Positions 24,101 through 32,064 are shown, numbered from the stretch's first letter. The stretch: 32,243 nucleotides of DNA from Streptomyces hygroscopicus (GCF_026168105.1 NZ_LBMW01000070.1:1-32243), one strand, 5' to 3'. The notes: generated from the letters alone by a model not told the origin. Translations and numbers: made by a program.

Positions 24101-24555
24101 GGGAGCAGACGCGGGCGGAATCGGCCCGGGGGACGCCGCCCCCGCAGTTCATCGCCGCGCTGAACGGCCTCGACGCGCTCGTCACGATCGCCGAGTCCGG
24201 CCCGGAGTCCGGACTGCCGAAGCTGGCCGACGCGCTGCGCCGGGCGGTGGACGACCGGTGCGCGGAGGCGGTGACGGCGGGTCTCGTGGACCTCGCGGCG
24301 AACGTCCTGGCAACCCTGTGCGAGCATGCCCGCGCGGTTCGGCTGCTCGCCGCGGCCGACAACTGGCGCGGGCCGACCGTGCGCCCGGAACGGGAGCGCG
24401 CACGGGCCGAGCGGACGGAGACCGCCGCGTTGGGGGCGCTGGGCCGGGCCGGTTTCGAGGCCGAGCGCGCGAAGGGCGCGGCGTTCACCCCGGACGACGT
24501 CCTACGGGACCTCGCGCAGGCGTCCGAGAACCATTCGGCCCGTCCCACCGGCTGA
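21184..24555 (+). CDS. AfsR/SARP-like large transcriptional regulator
   Basis: A 1123-residue STAND-type regulator. Residues 1-90 are an OmpR-type winged helix (QYRILGVAQAEDDQG, ALLTALALRPGRSTAPQTLI, SEPGGYRLV). Residues 95-240 are a bacterial transcriptional activation domain (LHAHLIRALRATGRAADALA). The NB-ARC ATPase has Walker A TGPGGSGKT (305-313) and Walker B LLILDNCEHV (from 381), with GLPLAIELAAARLRLL later. The C-terminal half is TPR-like helical repeats. Such proteins activate secondary-metabolism promoters in response to ATP binding and partner signals. The frame is open far upstream, but GTG 21184 is where homology starts; its ribosome-binding site is weak. No biosynthetic cluster adjoins it. 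Confidence 0.9.
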   Translation: MQYRILGVAQAEDDQGTPVPVGGPRVRALLTALALRPGRSTAPQTLIDEVWADDPPFDAPAALQALVGRLRRAVGRDAVASEPGGYRLVATRDTVDLFVFEDLVQRGTKALAHGDAAAAARDLRDALTLWQGPALADLPDRGAAARPEALRLSATRSLLDAELRLGRAPDVVPELMELTRAHPYDEPLHAHLIRALRATGRAADALAAYEGVRRALADGLGTDPGPELQALHAELLSPEPTTPPPPPLPAPAPDERRSPAPAAHCASRAARTGNLRPRLNSFVGRELELEAIRSELDRARLVTLTGPGGSGKTRLAEEAAAGLPQAWLAELAPLDRPDAVPAAVVSALGLRETVLITNEMAVPQDDPVALLIEYCAPRSELLILDNCEHVIDAAAELAETLLTHCPGLTILATSREPLGVPGESVRPVEPLPPDPARRLFLERAAAVRPDAPAAHDQEAVEEICRRLDGLPLAIELAAARLRLLTARQIADRLDDRFRLLTSGSRTALPRQQTLRAVVDWSWDLLDERERTVLREVSFFAGGWDLTAAEAVCTEPAAEVLGALVDKSLILATPYDGAGGTDMRYRMLETIHEYAIERAAELPGPRAAAERRHRAWVRALVEEADPRLRSADQLPWIRRLETELDNIRAGLHRAIAAGAEEEAAAMALASGWFWWLRNYRREGAEWLDRVLSLGAALDARASDGRARPAAPSALDALEGLAAPDHIDAFLAGADIEERHPLHATRMKLRLLHLFLVSESRSGDSMRDERARRYVARVRAGFERGGPDAARLPGIVWPWTAYHLGDSYDLWKAMEATLANCRRYGGDWEIGVSLMLRTHMLVDYPGGLDGVDADIAELRAISRRVGDRWMRAQVCSAVGEAAMGRGVLQEAKGEYEEALRLAQVVGAYAETPFLLARLGEIAYRDGKRADALTALDEADGAADRYGVQDARAYVRLLRAQMALDDGETARAREWWEQTRAESARGTPPPQFIAALNGLDALVTIAESGPESGLPKLADALRRAVDDRCAEAVTAGLVDLAANVLATLCEHARAVRLLAAADNWRGPTVRPERERARAERTETAALGALGRAGFEAERAKGAAFTPDDVLRDLAQASENHSARPTG

Positions 24556-24680
24556 ACCGGGCCGCATGCCGCGCTCGCCGGTCGCAGGACGGTCCGGCTG
24601 GTCGTCCGGCGGACGGGCACCACCCGGTCACGGCCTGACCGGCGCTGACCGCCCCGTCCGCGCGCCTCGGCGAATACACG

Positions 24681-24920
24681 CCCTTTCCAGGACAGGCCCG
24701 CTCACGGCACCGCCGTTCCCGGGCACCGCCGTTCCCGGGCACCGCCGTACCCGGACACCACCGTTTCCGGACAGGTCCGTTCCCGGACACCGCCGTTCCC
24801 GGGCACCGCCGTTTCCGGACAGGTCCGTTCCCGGACACCACCGTTTCCGGACAGGTCCGTTCCCGGGCACCGCCGTTCTCGGACAGGTCCGCTCACGGAT
24901 ACGTCCGTGCAGGGACATGC
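24681..24920. repeat. 16-bp tandem repeat, 15 units
   Basis: The period is exact from 24681 to 24920 (15 x 16 bp). Two interleaved unit types are seen: CCGTTCCCGGRCACCR and CCGTTTCCGGACAGGT. Edge units are more diverged. Units contain CCGG/CCCGGG palindromic cores. Because 16 is not a multiple of 3, the array cannot encode a repeated peptide. Confidence 0.95.
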
Positions 24921-25050
24921 CAGCTGACGGACGTCCGCTCGCGACACGCCGCCGTCCGCCGTGTCGCGTCCCGCGCGCGGGCGATGCAGCGTCCGCGCCC
25001 GGGAGCCACGTCACCGGAAGAGGCCCGACCGGAGTGAATGCCCGAGCCGG

Positions 25051-25088
25051 ACCGCAGAGGCCCAGCCTGACCGCAGAGGCCCAGCCGG
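25051..25088. repeat. 19-bp tandem duplication
   Basis: ACCGCAGAGGCCCAGCCTG (25051-25069) is repeated as ACCGCAGAGGCCCAGCCGG (25070-25088), just beyond the atrA stop. Confidence 0.9.
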
Positions 25089-25098
25089 GCCCAGGGCG

Positions 25099-25860
25099 TC
25101 ACGACGGGCGCGACCGCAGGCCCTCCAGGAGGATGTCGAGCAGCCGGGCCGAGGCAGCCGCCTGCTGGGCGGCGTCCGGCAGCGAGGGCGCCGCCGTCGC
25201 TATCACCAGCAGTACGTCCGAGACGGTGACGTCCGCCCGCAGTTCACCCGCCGCGCGCGCCCGCTCCACGAGTTGTCCGACGACTTCCAGCAGCGTCGCC
25301 GCACCCGTGTCGTCCGGCTCCGCCGCGGGCTGGTGTTCGACGAGCCGCAGCTCGGTGGTCGACTGGGACCGCTGCTGCGGCACCCGCGCCTCGTCCACCA
25401 GCAGCGCGTCGACCCCTTCGGTTCCGTCCTCGGCGACGCCCACCCTCAGCACCTGCGGCGGTAGCAGCCGCCCCGCGCCCGACGCCACCGATGTCCGCAG
25501 GAAGCGCGAGAGCGCCGACCACGGCTCGTCCTCCTGGCCGAGCGCCGTCCGGGCCTGGTCGGTCAGCCGGGCGGTCTCCTCCTCGGCTATCCGCCGCACC
25601 AGGACGTCCTTGCTCGGGAAGCGGCGGTACACCGTGCCGACCCCGACCCTCGCCCGTCGCGCCACGTCTTCCATCGGCGCGCCGTACCCCAGCTCGCCGA
25701 AGACCTCGCGCGCCGCGCGCAGTACGTGTTCCAGGTTGCGCTGTGCGTCCACGCGCAGCGGTGCCGACCGCGCGTCCCGTCCGTTCCCCGCAGCCGCGCT
25801 CACCGCGCCCGCCGGTGCGACGGCGGACGCGGACGACCAGTGCGAGTCCTGAATGTGCAT
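25099..25860 (-). CDS. atrA: TetR-family regulator AtrA
   Basis: A 253-residue TetR protein. The helix-turn-helix is MEDVARRARVGVGTVYRRF near residues 60-80, preceded by AAREVFGELGYGAP. The C-terminal ligand/dimer domain ends RLLDILLEGLRSRPS. The N-terminal 40 residues (MHIQDSHWSSASAVAPAG...) match what I recall of AtrA, the activator of actII-ORF4 and other antibiotic and developmental genes. Its position beside type II NADH dehydrogenase is also as I recall for atrA in S. coelicolor. ATG 25860 follows GGGGGA. The upstream open extension to 26007 is not protein-like. Divergent from the NADH dehydrogenase gene. Confidence 0.88.
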   Translation of the reverse strand: MHIQDSHWSSASAVAPAGAVSAAAGNGRDARSAPLRVDAQRNLEHVLRAAREVFGELGYGAPMEDVARRARVGVGTVYRRFPSKDVLVRRIAEEETARLTDQARTALGQEDEPWSALSRFLRTSVASGAGRLLPPQVLRVGVAEDGTEGVDALLVDEARVPQQRSQSTTELRLVEHQPAAEPDDTGAATLLEVVGQLVERARAAGELRADVTVSDVLLVIATAAPSLPDAAQQAAASARLLDILLEGLRSRPS

Positions 25861-26238
25861 ACGTTCCCCCGGTAATGACGTCTCCCCCCGGAGACTTTCC
25901 CCGCCTTTGGCAGCCGGGGCGTACGGAACGAGCGTCCCGTGTGAGCGGGCCCGCCGGTCACGGACCCGTCGAGCGCATCCCCCTACACCCCGTCGACACA
26001 CGAACATAGTTGAGCGGGGGTCAATTCAGAAGGGGGAGGTTCCGCACGGAGCGCCCCCCGATCGGAGTACGGGGCGGTTACGTCCCGATTGCGCCCCCGG
26101 ATGTCACCCCGCGTACACCCGTTGACCTGCGATCCTTCCCCGCGCTCCGGTAATTCGGCCAACCCTGCGCCGGACCGCCGCCCCGTCACACAATTTGCCG
26201 GGGCTGTGGACAAACGCAAGCGGCCGGTGCGTCATGGG
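25861..26238. other. Divergent control region between atrA and NADH dehydrogenase
   Basis: 378 bp with no gene. GGAACGAGCGTCCC at 25925-25938 is a near-palindrome resembling AtrA-type GGAAC...GTTCC sites, so it is a candidate autoregulatory operator. A perfect DnaA-type box lies at 26205-26213. Promoters could not be placed with confidence. Confidence 0.4.
26205..26213 (-). promoter_or_regulatory. DnaA-box-like 9-mer
   Basis: TGTGGACAA, the complement of TTGTCCACA, 25 bp before the NADH dehydrogenase start. A single site; the function is unknown. Confidence 0.4.
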
Positions 26239-27639
26239 ATGGTGACGGCTGCAATTCACCGGGGGACGCCCCCCGACCCCCCGAACCGTGTGCGTGTCCT
26301 CATCGTCGGCGGCGGCTACGTCGGTCTGTACACGGCCCTGCGCCTGCAGCGGAAACTGAAGACGGAACTCGGCCGGGGCGAGACCGAGATCGTGGTGGTC
26401 TCGCCCGATCCCTACATGACCTACCAGCCGTTCCTGCCCGAAGCGGCCGCCGGCGCCATTTCGCCGCGCCATGTGGTCGTCCCGCTGCGCCGGGTCCTGG
26501 AGAACTGTCACGTGGTCATCGGCGAGGTCACGGCGGTCGACCACGCCAAGCGGACCGCCACCGTCGCCACGCTCGCCACCGAGGAGAGCGGGCGGACGGA
26601 ACAGCTGTCGTACGACGAACTGGTCCTCGCACCCGGCTCCGTCTCGCGCACCCTGCCGATCCCCGGGCTCGCCGACCACGGCATCGGCTTCAAGACCGTC
26701 GAGGAGGCCATCGGCCTGCGCAACCACGTCATCGAACAGATGGACATCGCCTCCTCCACCCGGGACCCCGCGATCCGCGACGCGGCCCTCACGTTCGTCT
26801 TCGTGGGAGGCGGATTCGCCGGCGTGGAGGCGCTCGGCGAACTGGAGGACATGGCCCGCTACGCCGCGCGCTACTACCACAACATCAAGCCAGAGGACAT
26901 GAGGTGGATCCTCGTGGAGGCCTCCGACCGCATCCTTCCCGAGGTGGGCGAGGAGATGGGCCGGTACACGGTCACCGAGCTGCGCCGCCGCAACATCGAC
27001 GTACGTCTGGAGACCCGGCTCGAGTCGTGCGCCGACCGGGTCGCCGTTCTCTCCGACGGCGCCCGCTTTCCGACGCGCACGGTCGTGTGGACCGCCGGGG
27101 TGAAGCCGCACCCGGTCCTCGCGGCCACCGACCTGCCGCTGAACGGCCGCGGTCGCCTGAAGTGCACGCCCGAGCTCACCGTGGACGGCGTCACGCACGC
27201 GTGGGGCGCCGGAGACGCGGCGGCCGTCCCCGACGTCACCGCCGACGAGCCCGGCCGTGAGACCGCCCCCAACGCCCAGCACGCGCTGCGCCAGGCCAAG
27301 GTCCTCGGCGACAACATCGTGCACACCCTGCGCAGTGAGCCCCTGGAGACATACGCCCACAAATACGTCGGCTCGGTCGCCTCCCTCGGGCTGCACAAGG
27401 GTGTCGCGCATGTGTACGGGCGCAAATTGAAGGGCTACCCTGCCTGGTTCATGCATCGCGTGTACCACCTCAGCAGGGTGCCCACCTTCAACCGCAAGGC
27501 GCGTGTCCTGGCCGAATGGACTCTGGCGGGACTTTTCAAGAGGGAGATCGTCTCGCTCGGTTCACTCGAACATCCCCGTGCAGAATTCGAACTGGCGGCC
27601 GGTGGAAAGGCTTCAGGAGACCCGAAGGGGTCGTCCTGA
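26239..27639 (+). CDS. ndh: Type II NADH:quinone oxidoreductase
   Basis: A 466-residue non-proton-pumping NADH dehydrogenase that feeds electrons from NADH to menaquinone at the inner face of the membrane. Two Rossmann motifs are seen: FAD-binding VLIVGGGYVGLYTA (about 21-34) and NADH-binding FVFVGGGFAGVEALGE. Family segments SPDPYMTYQPFLPEAAAG, TVVWTAGVKPHP and PNAQHALRQAKVLGDN are present. The C-terminus has aromatic/Lys stretches (KGYPAWFMHRVYHL) that anchor such enzymes to the membrane. ATG 26239 gives the family-like length; GTG 26242 is an alternative. No strong ribosome-binding site is visible. Divergent from atrA. Confidence 0.92.
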   Translation: MVTAAIHRGTPPDPPNRVRVLIVGGGYVGLYTALRLQRKLKTELGRGETEIVVVSPDPYMTYQPFLPEAAAGAISPRHVVVPLRRVLENCHVVIGEVTAVDHAKRTATVATLATEESGRTEQLSYDELVLAPGSVSRTLPIPGLADHGIGFKTVEEAIGLRNHVIEQMDIASSTRDPAIRDAALTFVFVGGGFAGVEALGELEDMARYAARYYHNIKPEDMRWILVEASDRILPEVGEEMGRYTVTELRRRNIDVRLETRLESCADRVAVLSDGARFPTRTVVWTAGVKPHPVLAATDLPLNGRGRLKCTPELTVDGVTHAWGAGDAAAVPDVTADEPGRETAPNAQHALRQAKVLGDNIVHTLRSEPLETYAHKYVGSVASLGLHKGVAHVYGRKLKGYPAWFMHRVYHLSRVPTFNRKARVLAEWTLAGLFKREIVSLGSLEHPRAEFELAAGGKASGDPKGSS

Positions 27640-27849
27640 CCGGACCCAGGAACTCTGCCGGAACCACCGACGTCTGACGGATATCGGTCCGGTCGGCCAG
27701 ACTGGTCCCCGACCCGTGGGCGGGCCGACCCTCGCCCCGACGCATCCAACAGGCTTTCCCCACTGTGCCGCACACCCCCGGGGGGCGGGCCCCCGGATCC
27801 GACCGGATCCGGAGCCGGCCGGAGACGACAACGACGAGGCAAGGAATCG

Positions 27850-29499
27850 GTGAACTTCACGCGCTGGAGCGCCCGGCTCCCCGGAACGCAGCGCCGCGCC
27901 GCAGCGCGGACCGAGCACGCGGTCTCCCCGGACCGGCGGGGGGACGGCTCCGTACCCGCGGCCCGCGACGCCGAGCGGCTCACCGACGACACGCGGGACG
28001 TGCCCGCCGTCGACGAGCTGCCGGTGCGCGAGGTCCTGGACCGCGTCCCGGCCCTCGTCGCCCTGGTGCACGGCCCCGACCACCGCATCGCGTACGTCAA
28101 CGACGCCTATGCGGCGGCCTTCGGCGCCCGGCCGGTCGGTGAACCCGCCCGCGAGGCGCTGCCCGAGCTGGACGAACTCGGTCTCCTCCCGCTCCTGGAC
28201 CAGGTGCTGCGCAGCTCGAAGCCGCGCACGGTCAAGTCCCGCAAGGCGCGCGGCGGGCGGTCGTACACGTTCACGTGCACACCGGTGGACGTGCCCGACG
28301 ACAGGGCCAGGGGCGTGCTCATCTTCGCCGCCGACGTCACCGACCACGCCGAGGCCGCCGAGCGGCTGCGCGCCAGCGAGCGCGAGCAGCGCGAGACCGC
28401 GGTGACCCTGCAGCGCTCCCTGCTGCCCCAGGAGCTGGAGCAGCCCGACGACCTGCGCATCGCCGCCACCTACCAGCCCGGCGGCACGGAGGCGGCGGTC
28501 GGCGGCGACTGGTACGACGTGATCACCCTCGGCGGCGGCCGCACGGCACTCGTCATCGGTGACGTCATGGGCAGGGGAGTACGGGCGGCCGCGGTGATGG
28601 GCCAGCTCCGTACGGCCGTGCGCGCCTACGCGCGCCTCGATCTGCCCCCGCACGAGGTGCTCCAGCTCCTCGACGGCCTTGCCGCGGAGATCGACGCCAA
28701 CCAGATCGCGACCTGCGTGTACGCCGTCCACGACCCGAACGAGGGCCGGCTGGTGTACGCCTCGGCGGGCCACCTCCCGATCCTGGTCCGCGACGAGCGC
28801 GGAAACGTCCTGCGCACCGACGAACCCACCGGTCCTCCGCTCGGCACCGGCGGCTGGATGCACGCGTCCGGTTCGGTGCCCCTGAGCCCGGGATCGACGG
28901 CCGTCCTCTACACGGACGGCCTGGTCGAGCGCCGGGACGCCGATCTGGACGAGGGCATCGAGGCCCTCGAGAGCGCGCTCGCGGGCGCCACCGGGACGCC
29001 CCAGGTGATCTGCGACCGTCTGCTGCGCTCGGCCGGCGTCACGGCGGACCATGACGACGACGTGGCGGTCCTGGTCCTCCAGCACCCGTCGCGTTCGGGT
29101 CCCGACGGCGACCTCTTCCGCAACGCCGCCCTGGAACTGCTCGGCGGCGTGGAGGCGGCGCCACGCGCGCGTGCGTTCGCCTCGGGTGTGCTCACCAGCT
29201 GGCGGTTCCCGACGGATCTGCACGATCTGGGAGTGCTGGCCGCGAGCGAACTGGTCGCCAACTCGTTGCAGCACGGCACACCACCGATGAGGCTGCGCCT
29301 CCGCCGCACGGACCGCCGACTGATCATCGAGGTGACGGATGGGGACGACCACCTGCCCCGCCGCCGGCGTGCGGAACCGGCGGACGAGGCGGGCCGGGGC
29401 ATCGCGATCGTGGCGACCATCGCCTCCAACTGGGGCTCGCGACGCACGCCGGGCGGCGGCAAGGCGGTGTGGTGCGAGTTCACGCTGCCGCGGGGGTAG
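27850..29499 (+). CDS. PAS-PP2C-HATPase phosphatase (sigma-factor regulator)
   Basis: A 549-residue soluble regulator. A PAS domain lies at about 60-175 (LDRVPALVALVHGPDHRIAY ... VTDHAEAAERL). The PP2C_SIG phosphatase spans 190-410: LQRSLLPQELEQPDDLRIAA, GGDWYDV (from 218), IGDVMGRG with Asp238, YTDGLVERRD and DDDVAVLVL. The C-terminal 410-549 is a GHKL kinase-type ATPase with N-box ASELVANSLQHG, as in anti-sigma factor kinases. One protein thus holds a sensor, a phosphatase for anti-anti-sigma factors and a kinase-like module. GTG 27850 has a moderate site (AAGGAA). It is 210 bp after NADH dehydrogenase and probably has its own promoter. Confidence 0.93.
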   Translation: MNFTRWSARLPGTQRRAAARTEHAVSPDRRGDGSVPAARDAERLTDDTRDVPAVDELPVREVLDRVPALVALVHGPDHRIAYVNDAYAAAFGARPVGEPAREALPELDELGLLPLLDQVLRSSKPRTVKSRKARGGRSYTFTCTPVDVPDDRARGVLIFAADVTDHAEAAERLRASEREQRETAVTLQRSLLPQELEQPDDLRIAATYQPGGTEAAVGGDWYDVITLGGGRTALVIGDVMGRGVRAAAVMGQLRTAVRAYARLDLPPHEVLQLLDGLAAEIDANQIATCVYAVHDPNEGRLVYASAGHLPILVRDERGNVLRTDEPTGPPLGTGGWMHASGSVPLSPGSTAVLYTDGLVERRDADLDEGIEALESALAGATGTPQVICDRLLRSAGVTADHDDDVAVLVLQHPSRSGPDGDLFRNAALELLGGVEAAPRARAFASGVLTSWRFPTDLHDLGVLAASELVANSLQHGTPPMRLRLRRTDRRLIIEVTDGDDHLPRRRRAEPADEAGRGIAIVATIASNWGSRRTPGGGKAVWCEFTLPRG

Positions 29500-29534
29500 G
29501 GCCGACCGGGTGCCGGGGGACACCAGCGGCGGGC

Positions 29535-29566
29535 GGCGGTCCGGAGGCCGCGCCTCCCGGACCGCC
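29535..29566. terminator. Bidirectional terminator between phosphatase and MFS genes
   Basis: GGCGGTCCGG (29535-29544) pairs with CCGGACCGCC (29557-29566), extended by AGG/CCT with one bulged base. It sits between two converging genes. Confidence 0.8.
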
Positions 29567-29589
29567 GATCGGCCTGAGCGACCTCGGCC

Positions 29590-30888
29590 TCACACGTTGG
29601 ACGCGCTGATCTCGGCTCGGCCGGACGCACCAGGCGTCCCCTGCGCCACCACGCGGCTCCTCGCGTGCGACGGCTGGTTCTGCGCCGGCGTGAGCTGCCG
29701 TCCGAGCCTGAGCGCCAGGACGATGATGCCCAGCGAGCACACCAGGAACGTCACGATGTAGGGGGCCGGCAGGGACGCGGCGAGCGGACCGCCGACCGCC
29801 GGACCCACCGCGAGCGCGAGCTGCTTCACCAGGGCGAAGGCCGAGTTGTACTGGCCTGCCATCCCCGTCGGGGCGAGGTCCGCGACTAGCGGCGCGACCG
29901 TCGGCGACAGCATGGCCTCGCCGAGACCGAACAGGGCGTACGTCGAGACGAACGCGGCGGTCGCCATGGTCCGGCTGCCGTGCCCGAGCCCCGCGTATCC
30001 CGCGGCGACCCAGGCGACGGCCCAGATCAACCCCACGGCCGCGATCACCCGCGACCGCTTGCGCCGCTCGACGAACTTCAGCACCGCGAACTGCGCGACC
30101 ACGATCATCGCCGTGTTGGCGGCCAGCGCCGTGCCCAGCGCGGATGTCGAGATCCCGGCCGCCTCGACGCCGTAGGCGCTCAAGCCCGACTCGAACTGGC
30201 CGTAGCAGGCGAAGAACAGCACGAAACCCAGTACGCACAGCTGCACCATGGCCCGGTTGCCCAGCAGCTGCTTCCAGCTCGCCCCGCCGCCCTGCGGCGC
30301 CGCGGCCCCGATCGTGGGCGCGTGCGGTATCCGTACCGTCGACATGATCACGACGAGCAGCAGGAAGATCGCGGCCTCGATGGCGAACAGCAGCGTGAAG
30401 GACTCGGCGCGTGAGGCGTCGACGAGATGGCCGCCGATCAGGCCGCCGACACCGAGTCCCAGGTTCTGCAGAAAGAACTGCAGGGCGAAGGCCCGGGACC
30501 GCGACTCGGTCGTCGAGCAGTCCACGATCATCGTCGCCAGCGCGGGCTGCATCACGGCCTGCCCGGCGCCGAGCAGCGCCGAGGACAGAAGCACGCTCAC
30601 CGCACCACCCGCGAGTCCGAGACTCAGCGCGCCGACCGCAGCGGCGACCAGAGCGGTGAGCAGCACCGGAAGCGGACCGCGCCGGACGATGGCCCGCCCG
30701 GCGAACGGCAGCACCACGAGCGCGGCCACGGCGAAGACGGCGAGCACCAGGCCCGCCGTCGTGGCACCGAGCTCCCGCACCTTCGCCACATAGACGTAGA
30801 GATACGGAACGGTGAAGCCGAGGCCGAACGCGCTGAGTGCGTTGCCCACGTGGATCCGGCGCATCGCTGCGCCCTTCGCCCTGGTCAC
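29590..30888 (-). CDS. Major facilitator superfamily exporter
   Basis: A 432-residue transporter with about 12 hydrophobic segments in two halves. The first segment reads GNALSAFGLGFTVPYLYVYV. The loop-2/3 motif is FAGRAIVRRGPLPVLL, and the second-half loop is KFVERRKRSRVIA. It probably exports a drug-like or metabolic compound by proton antiport. GTG 30888 (AGGTGA just upstream; MTRAKGAAMRRIHVGN) is chosen; ATG 30864 is the alternative. It is divergent from a MarR gene across 144 bp with repeated TTCGAA palindromes, the usual arrangement of a MarR-controlled efflux pump. Confidence 0.92.
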   Translation of the reverse strand: MTRAKGAAMRRIHVGNALSAFGLGFTVPYLYVYVAKVRELGATTAGLVLAVFAVAALVVLPFAGRAIVRRGPLPVLLTALVAAAVGALSLGLAGGAVSVLLSSALLGAGQAVMQPALATMIVDCSTTESRSRAFALQFFLQNLGLGVGGLIGGHLVDASRAESFTLLFAIEAAIFLLLVVIMSTVRIPHAPTIGAAAPQGGGASWKQLLGNRAMVQLCVLGFVLFFACYGQFESGLSAYGVEAAGISTSALGTALAANTAMIVVAQFAVLKFVERRKRSRVIAAVGLIWAVAWVAAGYAGLGHGSRTMATAAFVSTYALFGLGEAMLSPTVAPLVADLAPTGMAGQYNSAFALVKQLALAVGPAVGGPLAASLPAPYIVTFLVCSLGIIVLALRLGRQLTPAQNQPSHARSRVVAQGTPGASGRAEISASNV

Positions 30889-30965
30889 GTTCACCTGCCT
30901 TAGGAAGAGGGCCCGCCCCGAGGCGCGACCGGCAGGCCTTACCTCTGAAGCGATTAACCCTGAAG

Positions 30966-31003
30966 ACTTCGAACCTAAACAGTACACCTTCAAGGACTTC
31001 GAA
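30966..31003. promoter_or_regulatory. Repeated ACTTCGAA operators between MFS and marR genes
   Basis: ACTTCGAA at 30966-30973 and 30996-31003, 30 bp apart (about three helical turns). A CCTTCAAGG palindrome (30987-30995) lies between them. This is a likely binding region of the adjacent MarR protein controlling both divergent genes. Confidence 0.5.
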
Positions 31004-31032
31004 GCCAAGCCGGCGCGTGCCATACTGCGCTC

Positions 31033-31581
31033 ATGGGCGACAAACCCGGCGTCAGCGAGCCGACCCTCGACGAACAGATCGCGGCCTACCAGCGCGAGTT
31101 CCGGGACCTGGACCCCCAGGTCGAGAAGATCGTCTCCGCGCTGTCCCGCCTGAACCGCAGGATGAACGTCGCCTACGGCCGCCAGACCGCGGGACTCGGC
31201 ATCAGCAACGCAGAGTGGGAGGTCCTCAAGGCGCTCGTACTCTCCGGCGCCCCCTACCGCATGGGCCCGAGCGACCTTGCCAAGCGGCTCGGGCTGACGC
31301 CGGCCGCGATGACCCACCGGATCGACCGCATGGTGAGCGAGGGCCTGGTCACCCGGGAACGCGACGAAGCCAACCGTGTCCGTGTGATCGTCGAGCTGAC
31401 CACCGAAGGCCGCGAGAAGTGGCTGGAAGCGATGCGCCTGGCCTCGGGCTTCGAGGAGGATCTCCTCCAGGACCTCTCCCCCGAGGAGCGCACCGTGCTG
31501 GGCGAGGCGCTGACCCGGCTGCTGCGTCGTGTGGAGCATGCCCAGCCGGACGCGGGCGGCCGTCTCAGCGACCTGGACTGA
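31033..31581 (+). CDS. MarR-family regulator of the divergent MFS exporter
   Basis: A 182-residue winged-helix repressor. Helix-turn-helix MGPSDLAKRLGLTPAAMTHR lies at about residues 76-95, the wing is RERDEANRVRVIVELTTEG, and long helices at both ends form the dimer. It differs in sequence from the riboflavin-linked MarR at 6226-6735. ATG 31033 has a weak ribosome-binding site. Ligand unknown; by the arrangement it is probably the compound exported by the MFS protein. Confidence 0.92.
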   Translation: MGDKPGVSEPTLDEQIAAYQREFRDLDPQVEKIVSALSRLNRRMNVAYGRQTAGLGISNAEWEVLKALVLSGAPYRMGPSDLAKRLGLTPAAMTHRIDRMVSEGLVTRERDEANRVRVIVELTTEGREKWLEAMRLASGFEEDLLQDLSPEERTVLGEALTRLLRRVEHAQPDAGGRLSDLD

Positions 31582-31803
31582 GAGGCCACCGAAGGTTTGG
31601 CGAAACTCCACCCAGGGGAAGCTTGACAGTCCGGCCCCGGATCCGTACAGTTCTCCGGGTTGCCACCGAGCCGTAACGGTTCTTCGGCAGCACCTCCCGC
31701 CGCATCAGCGGCACCAAACCACTCAGCACGATCTCCCAAACGGGTCGAATTTGGCGTGTCCGAATTCAATTCCGATTGGGTACGGCGACCCCGATCCGCT
31801 CGA
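31582..31803 (+). other. Intergenic region upstream of the rRNA promoters
   Basis: No gene or strong hairpin was recognised. GC content falls towards the right, with GAATTCAATTCC at 31762-31773 just upstream of the first promoter, as in rRNA upstream activating regions. Confidence 0.4.
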
Positions 31804-31833
31804 TTGGGAATCGCCGGGCGGATCCGCTAGGGT
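31804..31833 (+). promoter_or_regulatory. Candidate first rRNA operon promoter
   Basis: TTGGGA (31804-31809) and TAGGGT (31828-31833) with an 18-bp spacer, followed by the conserved rRNA leader. It fits the tandem-promoter layout of Streptomyces rrn operons. Confidence 0.55.
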
Positions 31834-31876
31834 TTGGGACGTCGGAACGGCCCAACGGCCGTGAGGACGGCCCCGG

Positions 31877-31993
31877 TTGACGGGGAGTCAGAGTCCAAAG
31901 GGAACTGAGGGATCTGATAGAGTCAACAACGCCGGAAGGCCGAAAGGCCGGAAAGCGCCGAGGAAATCGGATCGAGAAAAGGTCTGATAGAGT
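31877..31993 (+). promoter_or_regulatory. Further tandem rRNA promoters
   Basis: TTGACG at 31877-31882 is a good -35. CTGATAGAGTC occurs twice, with -10-like TAGAGT at 31918-31923 and 31988-31993, exactly 70 bp apart. Streptomyces rrn operons carry three or four tandem promoters of this sort. The -35 partners of the TAGAGT boxes are poor. Confidence 0.5.
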
Positions 31994-32064
31994 CGGGAAC
32001 ACCGAAGGGAAGCGCCCGGAGGAAAGCCTGAGAGAGTCTCTCGGGTGAGTACGAAGGAAGCGTC

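Larger units (their letters stand above)
24556..25098. other. Gene-free convergent region with repeat array
   Basis: 543 bp between the ends of the AfsR-like gene and atrA. It is dominated by a 16-bp repeat array (24681-24920) and a 19-bp duplication (25051-25088). Frames through it shift every unit, so it is not coding. No simple terminator hairpin was found for either gene. Confidence 0.65.

Noticed and set aside
24681..24920. CRISPR array for the 16-bp units
   Set aside because: Units are directly adjacent with no unique spacers and no cas genes are near.
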